Numbered from the stretch's first letter, positions 32,987-41,241 are shown. The stretch is 64,000 nucleotides of DNA from Bacillus sp. CH140a_4T (GCF_008923725.1 NZ_WBPF01000016.1:62001-126000); one strand, 5' to 3'. Notes: generated from the sequence alone by a model not told the origin. A program made the numbers and translations.

Positions 32987-33565
32987 ATGATGAATAAAAA
33001 AGAGAAAATTGTCTATGCAGCTATTGAAGTGTTTCAGGAAAAGGGCGTTGAAAAAACGAAGATTTCTGATATCGTGAAATTGGCTGGCATTGCACAAGGA
33101 ACTTTCTATTTATATTTTCCTTCTAAGTTATCTGTTATGCCTGCAATAGCAGAAGTGATGGTTGAGAAGATGATCCTTGCAGTGAAAGAAAAAGTGCAAA
33201 ATGATGCGCCTTTCTCAAGTAAAGTTACGCAAGTAATAGATGCGGTGTTTCACTTCATAGCTGAGTATCGTGAAATACAAGCTTTAATGTATGCAGGTCT
33301 TGCATCTACGGAACATATAAAAGAATGGGAAGCTGTGTATGAGCCTCTTTATATGTGGCTAAGTGAGTTTTTAAGTGCGGCGAAAGAAGCTGGTGAAATT
33401 CGTGATTCGGTTCACGCAGAGCGAACAGCGAAGTTATTTATCGCTCTTGTTGAATCAGCAGCAGAACAAGTTTATTTATATGATCATAAAGATGAAGAGC
33501 AAGTCGAGCTACAAAAGGTAGAAGTACTAGACTTTTTAACACATGCACTGCATATAAAGGAGTAG
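32987..33565 (+). CDS. TetR-family transcriptional repressor
   Basis: 192 aa. N-terminal TetR HTH (KIVYAAIEVFQEKGVEKTKISDIVKLAGIAQGTFYLYFPSK, of which the KISDIVKLAGIAQGTFYLYF part is the helix-turn-helix) and a helical ligand-binding domain. Closest in type to B. subtilis YvdT-like regulators that accompany SMR pairs. Four identical-pattern operators lie around it: two before the SMR genes, one at its own promoter and one between it and the MFS gene. RBS GAAAGGG; two adjacent ATGs. Confidence 0.9.
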   Translation: MMNKKEKIVYAAIEVFQEKGVEKTKISDIVKLAGIAQGTFYLYFPSKLSVMPAIAEVMVEKMILAVKEKVQNDAPFSSKVTQVIDAVFHFIAEYREIQALMYAGLASTEHIKEWEAVYEPLYMWLSEFLSAAKEAGEIRDSVHAERTAKLFIALVESAAEQVYLYDHKDEEQVELQKVEVLDFLTHALHIKE

Positions 33566-33610
33566 TAAAATGAACCTGTCTGAAAAGGTAGGTTTATTTT
33601 TGAGGGAAAA

Positions 33611-33627
33611 TGAATGATAGTCATTCA
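33611..33627. promoter_or_regulatory. Fourth TetR-type operator, before the MFS gene
   Basis: TGAATGATAGTCATTCA, a perfect palindrome with 7-bp arms, 45 bases after the tetR-type stop. It suggests that the MFS pump belongs to the same regulon. Confidence 0.72.
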
Positions 33628-33670
33628 CCTAATGCTTATGTATGTGTGGAAGGATAGTGTGAAATTCTAA

Positions 33671-33750
33671 TGAGTGGAGGCATCTCTACTCATGATTAGC
33701 CCACAAATAGTAGGATAAAGAAAAAGCTTCTTGGGCATTATTTTTTTTGA
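33671..33750 (+). promoter_or_regulatory. Candidate leader-peptide attenuator before the MFS gene
   Basis: GAGTGGAG and CTCTACTC (33673-33691) form a hairpin that covers a GGAGG site. It is followed at 33692-33718 by an 8-codon frame (MISPQIVG, then TAA). GCCCA within that frame can pair with TGGGC (33732-33736), with inner AAGAA/TTCTT pairs, and the stem is followed by eight T. The layout resembles ribosome-controlled attenuators of drug pumps. Confidence 0.45.
33692..33718 (+). CDS. Possible 8-residue leader peptide
   Basis: ATG ATT AGC CCA CAA ATA GTA GGA TAA. A GGAGG lies 11 nt upstream within a hairpin. The codons overlap the left arm of the terminator-like stem, so ribosome stalling here would free the downstream MFS gene. 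Existence of translation is inferred only from this layout. Confidence 0.35.
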   Translation: MISPQIVG

Positions 33751-33779
33751 GAGGAGCTTACGGGAAGAGGTGTTAAAAA

Positions 33780-34982
33780 GTGAAGAAACCGATAAAAGAA
33801 CAAAAGATGGTATTGGTCATTCTTTTGAGTAATATATTTATCGCTTTTTTAGGGATTGGATTAATCATTCCGGTTATGCCGTCCTTTATGAATGACATGA
33901 GTTTAACAGGGAAGACGATGGGGTATCTCGTTGCAGTGTTTGCAATGGCTCAGCTTATAGCTTCACCTATTACAGGCCGGTGGGTCGATCTTTACGGTAG
34001 GAAGAAAATGATCATCATTGGATTATTTATTTTTGGTGTTTCAGAACTTCTTTTTGGATTAGGAAAAGATGTGTGGATGCTTTATGCAGCACGGGTGTTA
34101 GGCGGAATTAGTGCCGCATTTATTATGCCTGGTGTTACGGCATATGTTGCGGATATTACATCTATGCAGGAACGTCCAAAGGCGATGGGATATTTATCTG
34201 CGGCGATTAGTACTGGGTTTATTATAGGGCCTGGAATTGGCGGATTTATTGCAGAATACGGTATACGTGTACCGTTTTTCGTTGCAGCAGCAATTGCTTT
34301 TATAGCATGTGTAATTTCTATCTTTATTTTAAAAGAGCCGTTAACGAAAGAAGAGCTTGCAGAGATTTCTTCTAATACGAAAGAATCAAGTTTTATTGGT
34401 GATTTAAAGAAATCATTACATCCAATGTATGCAATTGCATTTATTATCGTATTTGTACTCGCATTCGGATTATCAGCGTATGAAACTGTGTTTAGTCTGT
34501 TCTCTGATCATAAGTTTGGATTCACACCGAAAGATATTGCGGCGATTATTACAATTAGTTCAATCTTTGGGGTAGTTGTGCAAGTATTTATGTTTGGCAA
34601 ATTGGTCGACATGTTCGGTGAAAAAGTGTTAATTCAAATCTGTTTAATTGTAGGTGCAGTATTAGCGTTTGTTTCAACTGTAGTCTTTAATTATTGGATT
34701 GTACTTCTCGTTACTTGCTTCATTTTCCTTGCATTTGATTTACTACGTCCAGCTTTAACGACGTTCTTATCAAAAGCAGCTGGAAAAGAGCAAGGATTCG
34801 TTGCTGGTATGAACTCGACTTATACGAGTTTAGGAAATATCGCAGGACCAGCGATGGGCGGAATATTATTTGATATGAATATTCATTATCCATATGCTTT
34901 CTCAGGAGTTGTTTTAATAGTTGGTCTCGCTATTACATTTATGTGGAGAGAGAAACAGCTAGCTGAAAGTTTTGCGAAGTAA
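33780..34982 (+). CDS. MFS multidrug efflux transporter (DHA1, NorA/Bmr/TetA-like)
   Basis: 400 aa, twelve helices. DHA1 motifs are GRWVDLYGRKKMIIIGL (motif A, between helices 2 and 3), ARVLGGISAAFIMPGVTAYVADI (helix 4/5) and GFIIGPGIGGFIAEYG (antiporter motif C). Drug/H+ antiport is probable; drug range unknown. GTG start with GGGAAGAGGTG upstream. Sits after a TetR operator and a candidate attenuator. A terminator follows. Confidence 0.88.
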   Translation: MKKPIKEQKMVLVILLSNIFIAFLGIGLIIPVMPSFMNDMSLTGKTMGYLVAVFAMAQLIASPITGRWVDLYGRKKMIIIGLFIFGVSELLFGLGKDVWMLYAARVLGGISAAFIMPGVTAYVADITSMQERPKAMGYLSAAISTGFIIGPGIGGFIAEYGIRVPFFVAAAIAFIACVISIFILKEPLTKEELAEISSNTKESSFIGDLKKSLHPMYAIAFIIVFVLAFGLSAYETVFSLFSDHKFGFTPKDIAAIITISSIFGVVVQVFMFGKLVDMFGEKVLIQICLIVGAVLAFVSTVVFNYWIVLLVTCFIFLAFDLLRPALTTFLSKAAGKEQGFVAGMNSTYTSLGNIAGPAMGGILFDMNIHYPYAFSGVVLIVGLAITFMWREKQLAESFAK

Positions 34983-35002
34983 TGAGAATAAAGAGTTATT
35001 GG

Positions 35003-35030
35003 AAAGCCCCTTTTTGTAAGGGGCTTTTTG
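35003..35030 (+). terminator. Terminator after the MFS gene
   Basis: AAAGCCCC and GGGGCTTT around a 9-nt loop, followed by five T. Confidence 0.88.
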
Positions 35031-35064
35031 CATGTGAATGCGGGACTCGCTTTTTATATAATTT

Positions 35065-35268
35065 TTAAAATGGATCAACTTCAGCTAAATTTGGAGTAGT
35101 TCTAGGCTTTAGTAAAAGATTTTTTAAAGTTCCTACTTCAGAAAGAGCTACTAATATGTAGCCGCTAATCAGTACGATAAGCCCGATAACGCGTAACGTT
35201 TGTAAGCTCACTTCACGAGTATTTGTTTCAGTAGGATTTGGGGGCGTTGAAGGTGGAGTGTTATTCAT
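35065..35268 (-). CDS. Small single-helix membrane protein
   Basis: 67 aa. Proline/threonine-rich N-terminus (NNTPPSTPPNPTETNT), one transmembrane helix (about 26-44, VIGLIVLISGYILVALS) and a short polar tail. Family not recognised. The ATG at 35268 has GGGAG 8 nt upstream and is preferred to an in-frame ATG at 35283. Confidence 0.6.
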   Translation of the reverse strand: MNNTPPSTPPNPTETNTREVSLQTLRVIGLIVLISGYILVALSEVGTLKNLLLKPRTTPNLAEVDPF

Positions 35269-35396
35269 AATTAAGGCTCCCATCTTTTGTATTTATATAT
35301 GTGTAAAATCATGAGTTAACTTATGGATAGGAATGGTATAGTCATTTTCACTATATGAGAATTGCCTATGAAAAGTGATTAGAAATTTTGGGACGA

Positions 35397-35454
35397 GAAA
35401 AGAGTGTAAACCAAAAGGTCATTAAAACTGCACTTTTGGATTACACTCTTTTTA
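35397..35454. terminator. Long terminator-like inverted repeat
   Basis: AAAAGAGTGTAA-CCAAAAG and its complement (CTTTTGG, TTACACTCTTTT) flank a loop of about 15 nt, followed by a T-run that runs into a bcr1-type repeat. No gene ends nearby on the plus strand, so it may be part of the repeat landscape rather than a working gene terminator. Confidence 0.55.
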
Positions 35455-35568
35455 TTTATCCCGCTATTTGTGGAGGTCGGATTGCCTGTAAGCGACCAGT
35501 TGGTGAGGGCTAATAATCAGTAGGGGATGAACAAAACCCCACTGATTAAATTTTTTTCATACAAATAA
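35450..35568. repeat. bcr1-type repeat, shortened copy
   Basis: Begins TTTATTTATCCCGCT like the minus strand of the copy at 1567-1726 and shares TAATAATCAGT-GGGGATGAA and ACCCCACTGATTAAA at its other end. The central nested hairpin of the longer copy is replaced by a different 50-bp stretch. Starts in the T-tract of a terminator-like hairpin, as the first copy does. Confidence 0.65.
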
Positions 35569-35588
35569 AATGAGGTTAGCCAAAGTAA

Positions 35589-36104
35589 CTATCCTAATAT
35601 ACGCAATGATTCTTCAATAAACGCGGGGATATCCTCCGGTTGTCTACTTGTTACTAGCTGATTTTGGCATACGACAACCTCTTTGTCATGAAAATGTCCA
35701 CCAGCATTTTTTAAGTCAACCTCAATGGATTTATAGCCAGTCACATCGCGTCCTTCAAGTGTTTGTGCAGTGATGAGTAATTGGGGTCCGTGACAAATAG
35801 CAAAAACAGGTTTTTTCGCATCCATACATGCTTTGCTAAATCGAACAAAACGTTCATCTGCACGAAGTATATCTGGGGAAAATCCGCCTGGTATGAAGAG
35901 GGCATCAAAGTCCTCTGAAGAAACATCATCGATACCTTTATCGATTACGACTTCACTATTTCCTTGTTTACCGTGTACTGTTTTACCTTTTTCTGCTTCA
36001 ATAGTTGTTAATTCATATCCTTTTTGATGAAAAGCTTCCACTGGCTCTGTGTATTCTGTATCCTCGAAATAATCCGTTATTAAAATAGCAATTTTTTTAC
36101 TCAG
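35589..36104 (-). CDS. DJ-1/PfpI-family stress protein, YfkM/GSP18-like, non-ATG start
   Basis: About 171 aa if translation begins at CTG 36104. The family's first strand (KKIAILITDYFEDTEYTEP) and the catalytic cysteine elbow FAICHGPQLLI are present; the active-site glutamate belongs to the first strand, so starting at GTG 36041 (150 aa) would remove essential parts. Before the CTG lies AAGGAG at 9 nt. In relatives the protein starts MSKKIA, so CTG probably stands for a lost ATG. Members are deglycase/chaperone/protease-like stress proteins; GSP18 is sigma-B dependent in B. subtilis, and a sigma-B-like promoter is present. Confidence 0.8.
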   Translation of the reverse strand: MSKKIAILITDYFEDTEYTEPVEAFHQKGYELTTIEAEKGKTVHGKQGNSEVVIDKGIDDVSSEDFDALFIPGGFSPDILRADERFVRFSKACMDAKKPVFAICHGPQLLITAQTLEGRDVTGYKSIEVDLKNAGGHFHDKEVVVCQNQLVTSRQPEDIPAFIEESLRILG

Positions 36105-36230
36105 TGCAATCAGCTCCTTATATTGTATTATCGGTTTCAGAATCGTCCTTGAGCAATGTCTTTTATAAAGTGAAACTTTAATTCATATTTTTCCATTCCC
36201 TTCAGTTCCTTTGCCCTGTTAATTTAATAC

Positions 36231-36255
36231 ATACCCTTTTTATTAGGACGTAAAC
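36231..36255 (-). promoter_or_regulatory. Candidate sigma-B promoter of the DJ-1/PfpI gene
   Basis: Minus strand GTTTAC (36250-36255), 13-nt spacer, GGGTAT (36231-36236), close to the sigma-B consensus GTTTAA-N12-14-GGGWAW. The resulting leader would be about 120 nt. It contains a bcr1-end-like sequence (ATAAAGTGAAACTTTAAT at 36165-36182). Confidence 0.65.
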
Positions 36256-36330
36256 ATGTATTATCATCTTTGTATGTAAAAATCATAGAATAGCGGTTGT
36301 TGCGGTAATTCTTGTTTGAGGAAAAAAATA

Positions 36331-36369
36331 AAAAAGCCAAGGAGATAATTTATTTTCTCCTTGGCTTTT
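36331..36369. terminator. Terminator of the EcsB-like gene
   Basis: AAAAGCCAAGGAGA and TCTCCTTGGCTTTT around an AT-rich loop, with A/T tracts on both sides. Confidence 0.88.
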
Positions 36370-36385
36370 AAGATACTTCTTTTCG

Positions 36386-37585
36386 TTAAAACGAAGAAAC
36401 GCGTTGCTTCGTTTTTGGTACAATAATAAATTTGATCCAGATTAACCCGATAATCATAATGATAAGGCTATGTAAAAATTGACCTGTAGCAATGAGTATA
36501 ACAGTTGAAAATACAACGAGTTGAATACTTAGTAATATAAAGATTAAGCGAAGAAATTGATTCATTCGTTTTTCAGTATCAATCGGATATAATGCTACGA
36601 TAATATTTCCTGAAAAATATTTCCACAAGGAACGGAGCTGCATAGAAATCATATATAGGACGATATATGCGATAGCGCCTTTTACGTATATGTTTGGTAT
36701 AAAATATAAGGCGAAGGCACCGATCAATCCTAAGCGAATATATATACCGAAATAATCATTTCCGCGTAAAAATGCTAGTGTATGTAAGTAGAAGAAAGTT
36801 GCTCGCTTTTTATGTAATAAAGGTTCAATCCAATTTGTAAGCCATTTTCTTTTATTTACTTGCTTATTTAGTTGCGGCACATCGGTGAAGATGCTAGCAA
36901 ATTGATAAAAACGAACGTTCATTTTTTCTTCTTGTTCAATTATGTAATCCCACGGTATTCGTTTTGTTGGCTGCTTTTTCGTATATAGAAGCAGGAAAGC
37001 AAGTAGTAAGAGTAATCCGCCTAATATGAGAACATTTGCTGAGTAAAACAGCATGTAAATAATTAGTGCGTTACAAGTAATCCGAATAATGAACCATATG
37101 TTTTTTTCGTGACTATCACGCCATATCCAATGTATGTACATGTTCCAAGCTTTCGTAATCATTAAAACGAGAAAGATTGTACATAAGAAAGGTACCGTTA
37201 ATTGTAATGACTGCAATGCAAGTGGAACGAGAATAAGGAACGTAAATAATAATGGGAAAAGCTGAATGATGTAATTATATAGAAGAGATTTTTTGAAATA
37301 AGATGTTAGTTTCTCTTCTAGTGCGAGTAAATAGACAGCATCAGGTTTCTGAATAAATGTACGGATAGGGCATCTCGTTATAATCGCTGTTAGGACGATT
37401 GTAATAAGTAATAAAGATAGTCCTTTAGCAGGAGCTGTCTTAAGAAACTTTGCGTAATAGTAAGCACCTATACAGACAACGAAGATAAAGCTATATAGTA
37501 AACCGTTAATCATACGTGCAAAGTATGTAATGATATTTTGAATATGTTGTTGGAAGCGACTGCTCCATAGCGATTCGATTGACAT
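36386..37585 (-). CDS. EcsB-like ABC transporter membrane protein, orphan
   Basis: 399 aa with about 8-10 hydrophobic helices in pairs, in the pattern of EcsB permeases. The motif IPWDYIIEQEEKMNVRFYQFASIFTDVPQLNKQVNKRKWL in the central cytoplasmic loop is characteristic of the family. EcsB normally pairs with an EcsA ATPase in the same operon and affects secretion and proteolysis of membrane peptides. Here no ATPase is adjacent, so this is likely a paralogue beside a complete ecsAB elsewhere. ATG at 37585 with AGAGGTG 6 nt upstream; in-frame GTG at 37594 overlaps this site. Confidence 0.8.
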   Translation of the reverse strand: MSIESLWSSRFQQHIQNIITYFARMINGLLYSFIFVVCIGAYYYAKFLKTAPAKGLSLLLITIVLTAIITRCPIRTFIQKPDAVYLLALEEKLTSYFKKSLLYNYIIQLFPLLFTFLILVPLALQSLQLTVPFLCTIFLVLMITKAWNMYIHWIWRDSHEKNIWFIIRITCNALIIYMLFYSANVLILGGLLLLLAFLLLYTKKQPTKRIPWDYIIEQEEKMNVRFYQFASIFTDVPQLNKQVNKRKWLTNWIEPLLHKKRATFFYLHTLAFLRGNDYFGIYIRLGLIGAFALYFIPNIYVKGAIAYIVLYMISMQLRSLWKYFSGNIIVALYPIDTEKRMNQFLRLIFILLSIQLVVFSTVILIATGQFLHSLIIMIIGLIWIKFIIVPKTKQRVSSF

Positions 37586-37627
37586 GTTTTTCACCTCTTT
37601 GTTCTATTATATATGTTTTATAAAAGA

Positions 37628-37668
37628 AAAAACGAGCAAATTGCGTTACGCAACTTGCTCGTTTTTCT
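37628..37668. terminator. Terminator of the YvsH-like permease gene
   Basis: Nearly perfect stem AAAAACGAGCAA-N-TTGCG/CGCAA-N-TTGCTCGTTTTT with a 3-nt loop. It overlaps the last codons and stop of the permease gene. Confidence 0.88.
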
Positions 37669-39070
37669 TTTCGTTATTTTTTTTCTGATCACGATTCATT
37701 AATGGATAGAAGGCAAAGCCGATTACGAATAAACCAATTCCGAGAAGGAACGTTTTTATATCGGATGCACCTGTTTTAATAACCCATAGTGCGTAACAAA
37801 GTGCGATTACTGCGACTATGCCATCTGTAATTCTTGCTCGCACTTCATTTTTATATGTTTCACCAGTTGCGACTAGTTTTAACTGGAAGATTGGTGAAAC
37901 GAGATATGGAATGAGGTAGGCTAGTGTTGATACGGTAATAACGAATGTATAAGCTTCCGCAATCGTTCCTGATAATGTTGAGAATAAGAACACTTGCGAC
38001 ATAATGTTTGTTAATCGTAATGAGTAAATTGGACTTCCTTTTTTGTTCGTTTTTGTGAAGAAGGAAGGGAAGAAACCTTCTTTTGCTGCTTGATACGGTA
38101 CTTCCGAGCTTAATAAAATCCAACCTAAGATAGAACCGAATAGGGAAGTAAGAGCAAGTAATGCCATCAGTTTCCCGCCGCCATGACCCATTGCAGCGTT
38201 TAATGCGTCTGCTAATGGACGTTCCGAAGCTTGTAATTTATCAACGTGAAGTACACCCATTGTTAAAATGGTAATTCCTAAGTAAATCGCAACTGTAATA
38301 AGTAATCCAGCTACTGTTGCGCGTTTTACCGTTTTAGGAGAGGTAGCACGGTTTGATAAAAGTACTGCTGATTCAATTCCGATAAACGCCCAAAGCGTCG
38401 TAAGAGCGGCTAAATTTACTTGTGAAAGAAGGCCGTGTGATACACCTGATTTATCGATCATCGGTGTGTACCATTGTCCAAACTTAGAAGCTTCGAATGC
38501 AAATAACGTAACGACGATGAATAAAAGGAATCCAGTTACTTTCGTTGTTGTTGCTAAGAAGTTTAGCTTTCCAGCTCCGCTTACACCGTTTGTTAATATA
38601 ATATGAGTTCCCCAAAGTAAGATGGAACAAATAGTAAATGTAATGAGTTTTCCAACTTCTATATCGAACGAGCCGATTGAAAATAGTAGTCGTGTATCTT
38701 TCATAATTGGGAAGAAGAGTGATAAATATCCCGCGAAAGATGTAATGATGGCAACGTTACTTGCCCAGTTTGCAACCCAATATCCCCATACCATACTGAA
38801 ACCAGCCATTTTTTTCTTTTTTGGTGATGAGAATAAAGCATATGCATGACTTTGTGGTCCTGTCGTTAAATCAGGACGACGAATTGCTAAATTACCGAAA
38901 ACAAGAGCTAGCATTAAAACACCAAACCCTGTTGTTAACCAAGCTAAAGTGACACCGAGAGGGCTTGCTGTTTGTGCCAACGTACTTGGCACCATGAAAA
39001 TCCCAGCGCCAACCATGTTACCGACAACGAAAGCTGTTAGTACCCAAAAGCCCCATTTTTTTTGTTGCAT
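37646..39070 (-). CDS. APC-family basic amino acid permease, YvsH-like, lysine-riboswitch controlled
   Basis: 474 aa, twelve or more helices, of the basic amino acid/polyamine antiporter (ArcD-like) subgroup. N-terminus GFWVLTAFVVGNMVGAGIFMVPSTLAQTASPLG carries the APC glycine motif, and TTLWAFIGIESAVLLSNRATSPKTVKRAT the central one. A lysine riboswitch in its leader indicates lysine (import, or exchange) as substrate, as for B. subtilis YvsH. The ATG at 39070 has TTGGAGG upstream; a longer frame to 39100 is less likely. Confidence 0.86.
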   Translation of the reverse strand: MQQKKWGFWVLTAFVVGNMVGAGIFMVPSTLAQTASPLGVTLAWLTTGFGVLMLALVFGNLAIRRPDLTTGPQSHAYALFSSPKKKKMAGFSMVWGYWVANWASNVAIITSFAGYLSLFFPIMKDTRLLFSIGSFDIEVGKLITFTICSILLWGTHIILTNGVSGAGKLNFLATTTKVTGFLLFIVVTLFAFEASKFGQWYTPMIDKSGVSHGLLSQVNLAALTTLWAFIGIESAVLLSNRATSPKTVKRATVAGLLITVAIYLGITILTMGVLHVDKLQASERPLADALNAAMGHGGGKLMALLALTSLFGSILGWILLSSEVPYQAAKEGFFPSFFTKTNKKGSPIYSLRLTNIMSQVFLFSTLSGTIAEAYTFVITVSTLAYLIPYLVSPIFQLKLVATGETYKNEVRARITDGIVAVIALCYALWVIKTGASDIKTFLLGIGLFVIGFAFYPLMNRDQKKNNEKKNEQVA

Positions 39071-39156
39071 AGAAAATACCTCCAAAGTTAGTATAACCAA
39101 GTCAAGCGAGGAGATATGTATGTCTTCTTAGTAGAGAAGAGAAGTCCCAAACAAAA

Positions 39157-39412
39157 CAAAAAAAGCACGTAATTTGCCGCTACATGCTTTCTATCTTATA
39201 AGAAACCCACGACATACCTCTCGATAGCTCTCCACAAACGAAACGTTTGTGACAGTTCTGCACTTATTAAATGCAGACCCAGCAAGCGTGCATGGTGGAC
39301 ACAACTTACTTCGGCAATCATTCCTTTCTCATTCCTTCATCAATGCCACTACATCTCCTGAAACGATACTCTTAATGATTGCAACCTCTACCTCACCGAG
39401 ATACGAATGAGG
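39157..39412 (-). promoter_or_regulatory. Lysine riboswitch (L-box) with terminator
   Basis: Read on the minus strand, the aptamer runs from about 39412 to 39213 and has the L-box blocks GGTGAGGTAGAGGTTGC, AAGAGTA, AGAAAGG, TTGCCGAAG, CTGGGTCTGCA and GGAGAGCTATCGAGAGG. It is followed by an intrinsic terminator (AAAGCATGTA and TACGTGCTTT, 39162-39190, with seven or more T). High lysine stabilises the aptamer and ends transcription, so the permease is made when lysine is scarce. Confidence 0.92.
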
Positions 39413-39535
39413 ATTTAAATATTAAATTAACGTCTTTAAGAGTAACAAATGTATTTTTATACGTCAATGGATATAGTAATAATCAGATTATAGAGAAGAG
39501 TTAGTCATTAGGAATGGATAATTATTTGATATAAA

Positions 39536-39566
39536 AGAAGCTGATCTAAAACTAGATCAGCTTCTA
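39536..39566 (-). terminator. Terminator of gapN
   Basis: AGAAGCTGATCTA and its exact complement around AAAC, followed on the minus strand by TTCTTTTAT, a few bases after the gapN stop. Confidence 0.85.
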
Positions 39567-39575
39567 CATATAAGA

Positions 39576-41015
39576 TTAAACTAAGTTTAATACAGTTACT
39601 TTTTCACGTGTCATAGACTCAAGGCTCTTACGAATACCTTGTGCGCCCATACCTGAACCTTTTACACCGATGAATGGGAAGTGGTCAGGGCCGCGCTCTG
39701 TGCGTCCGTTAATTTGAACAGAACCAGTTTCGATTTTGTTAGCAATTGCAAATGCTTTGTTAATGTCTTTTGTGAAGACACTTGCTTGCAGACCGAACTC
39801 TGATTTGTTAGCAATTTCAATTGCTTGCTCATCTGAAGAAACACGGATGATTGGAAGAATTGGGCCAAATGGCTCTTCCCAAGCAACTTTCATTTCTTCT
39901 GTTACGTGGTCGATTAATGTTGGATAAATTAAGTTACGCTCACGTTTGTTACCGATAACGATCGTAGCACCTTTTTCTACAGCGTCGTCAACTAAACCTT
40001 GAACGAAGTCAGCAGACTTGTCGTCGATTAATGGAACGATTGTGCTATCTTGTTCTGGAGATCCAACTGATAGTTCAGCTACTTGCGCTTTTAATAAGCT
40101 AACAAGCTCGTCTGCTACGTTTTCGTGTACAAGTACACGTTTAATAGCTGTACAACGTTGACCAGAGTAAGAGAATGCACCGCTTACGATATGGTTTGCA
40201 GCATCTTGTAAGTCAGCATCTTCACGAACGATACCAGGGTCTTTACCACCAAGTTCTAATACAAGTGGAATCATTGCAGCTTTTTTCGCTAAATGTTTAC
40301 CTGTGTTTGTACCGCCTGTGAACGATACCATATTGATACCTTCGTGTTCTACTAAGTAGTCACCAATTACAGAACCGCGTCCTGTCGCTACGTTTACAAG
40401 TCCTTTTGGAAGGCCAGCTTTATGAAGTGCTTCCACCATTTTAATACCGCTAATTGCACCTTGAGTTGCTGGTTTGAAAATAACAGCGTTACCCATAATT
40501 AATGCTGGTGCAAGTTTTGCAGCAGATAAGTTTACTGGGTAGTTAAACGGTGCGATTGCTAATACAACACCAAGTGGTGCGCGTTGGATGATCGCAAGTT
40601 TAGATTTCGTTCCGCCAGGGAAGCTATCGCCCATCATGCTTTCTCCGTGCATATGAAGAGCTTCTTCAATCGTGTAACGAATGAAATCAGCTGTACGAAC
40701 AACTTCTTTCTTCGCATCTTTATATCCTTTACCGACTTCTTTCATAATGATATCGGCAATTTCGTCTTGCATATTTACGAGCTCATCAGCCCATTTATAT
40801 AAATATTTTGCGCGATCTTGTAGAGAAGCTTCTGCCCATGATTTTTGAGCTTCTTTTGCAGATGCAATTGCTTCATCTACTTCTCCGCGAGTAATTGCTT
40901 GTACTTGTCCAATTACTTCGTGTAAGTATGGAGATGGAATTTCGATTGTTTCTCCTGAAGAGCTTTCTCTCCATTCTCCGTTTAAATAAAATTTGTACGT
41001 ATTGCTAGTTGTCAT
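39576..41015 (-). CDS. gapN: NADP-dependent glyceraldehyde-3-phosphate dehydrogenase GapN
   Basis: 479-aa non-phosphorylating aldehyde dehydrogenase that oxidises glyceraldehyde-3-P directly to 3-phosphoglycerate and makes NADPH. ALDH motifs are APFNYPVNLSAAKLAPALIMGNAVIFKPA, LVLELGGKDPGIV (catalytic Glu) and SYSGQRCTAIKRV (catalytic Cys), with GapN-type phosphate-binding RGPDHFPFIGVKGSGMGAQGI. ATG at 41015 follows AGGAGG by 7 nt; a longer in-frame start at 41090 would add 25 residues not seen in the family. Monocistronic. Confidence 0.93.
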   Translation of the reverse strand: MTTSNTYKFYLNGEWRESSSGETIEIPSPYLHEVIGQVQAITRGEVDEAIASAKEAQKSWAEASLQDRAKYLYKWADELVNMQDEIADIIMKEVGKGYKDAKKEVVRTADFIRYTIEEALHMHGESMMGDSFPGGTKSKLAIIQRAPLGVVLAIAPFNYPVNLSAAKLAPALIMGNAVIFKPATQGAISGIKMVEALHKAGLPKGLVNVATGRGSVIGDYLVEHEGINMVSFTGGTNTGKHLAKKAAMIPLVLELGGKDPGIVREDADLQDAANHIVSGAFSYSGQRCTAIKRVLVHENVADELVSLLKAQVAELSVGSPEQDSTIVPLIDDKSADFVQGLVDDAVEKGATIVIGNKRERNLIYPTLIDHVTEEMKVAWEEPFGPILPIIRVSSDEQAIEIANKSEFGLQASVFTKDINKAFAIANKIETGSVQINGRTERGPDHFPFIGVKGSGMGAQGIRKSLESMTREKVTVLNLV

Positions 41016-41211
41016 GATTAGTCCTCCTAAAATAGCAACTTGTAAGAGTGAGTATAAGGTGATTGTAGGGTGTTTGATAACATTTTTCAAATGAAATGTT
41101 TGTGAAAACGATTTCTTATTCTTTTTTTATTTTGTATGCCCTTTCTTACAGAAGATTCCCTTATTTCAAAATGAGGTAGCGTATATTTTTATTCGGTGTG
41201 TAAAAAAACAA

Positions 41212-41241
41212 TTGACAGAATACTCAATAAAGTTGTAAGAT
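41212..41241 (+). promoter_or_regulatory. Promoter of the bmr leader operon
   Basis: TTGACA (41212-41217) and TAAGAT (41236-41241) with an 18-nt spacer, 35 bases before the leader peptide start. Confidence 0.65.
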
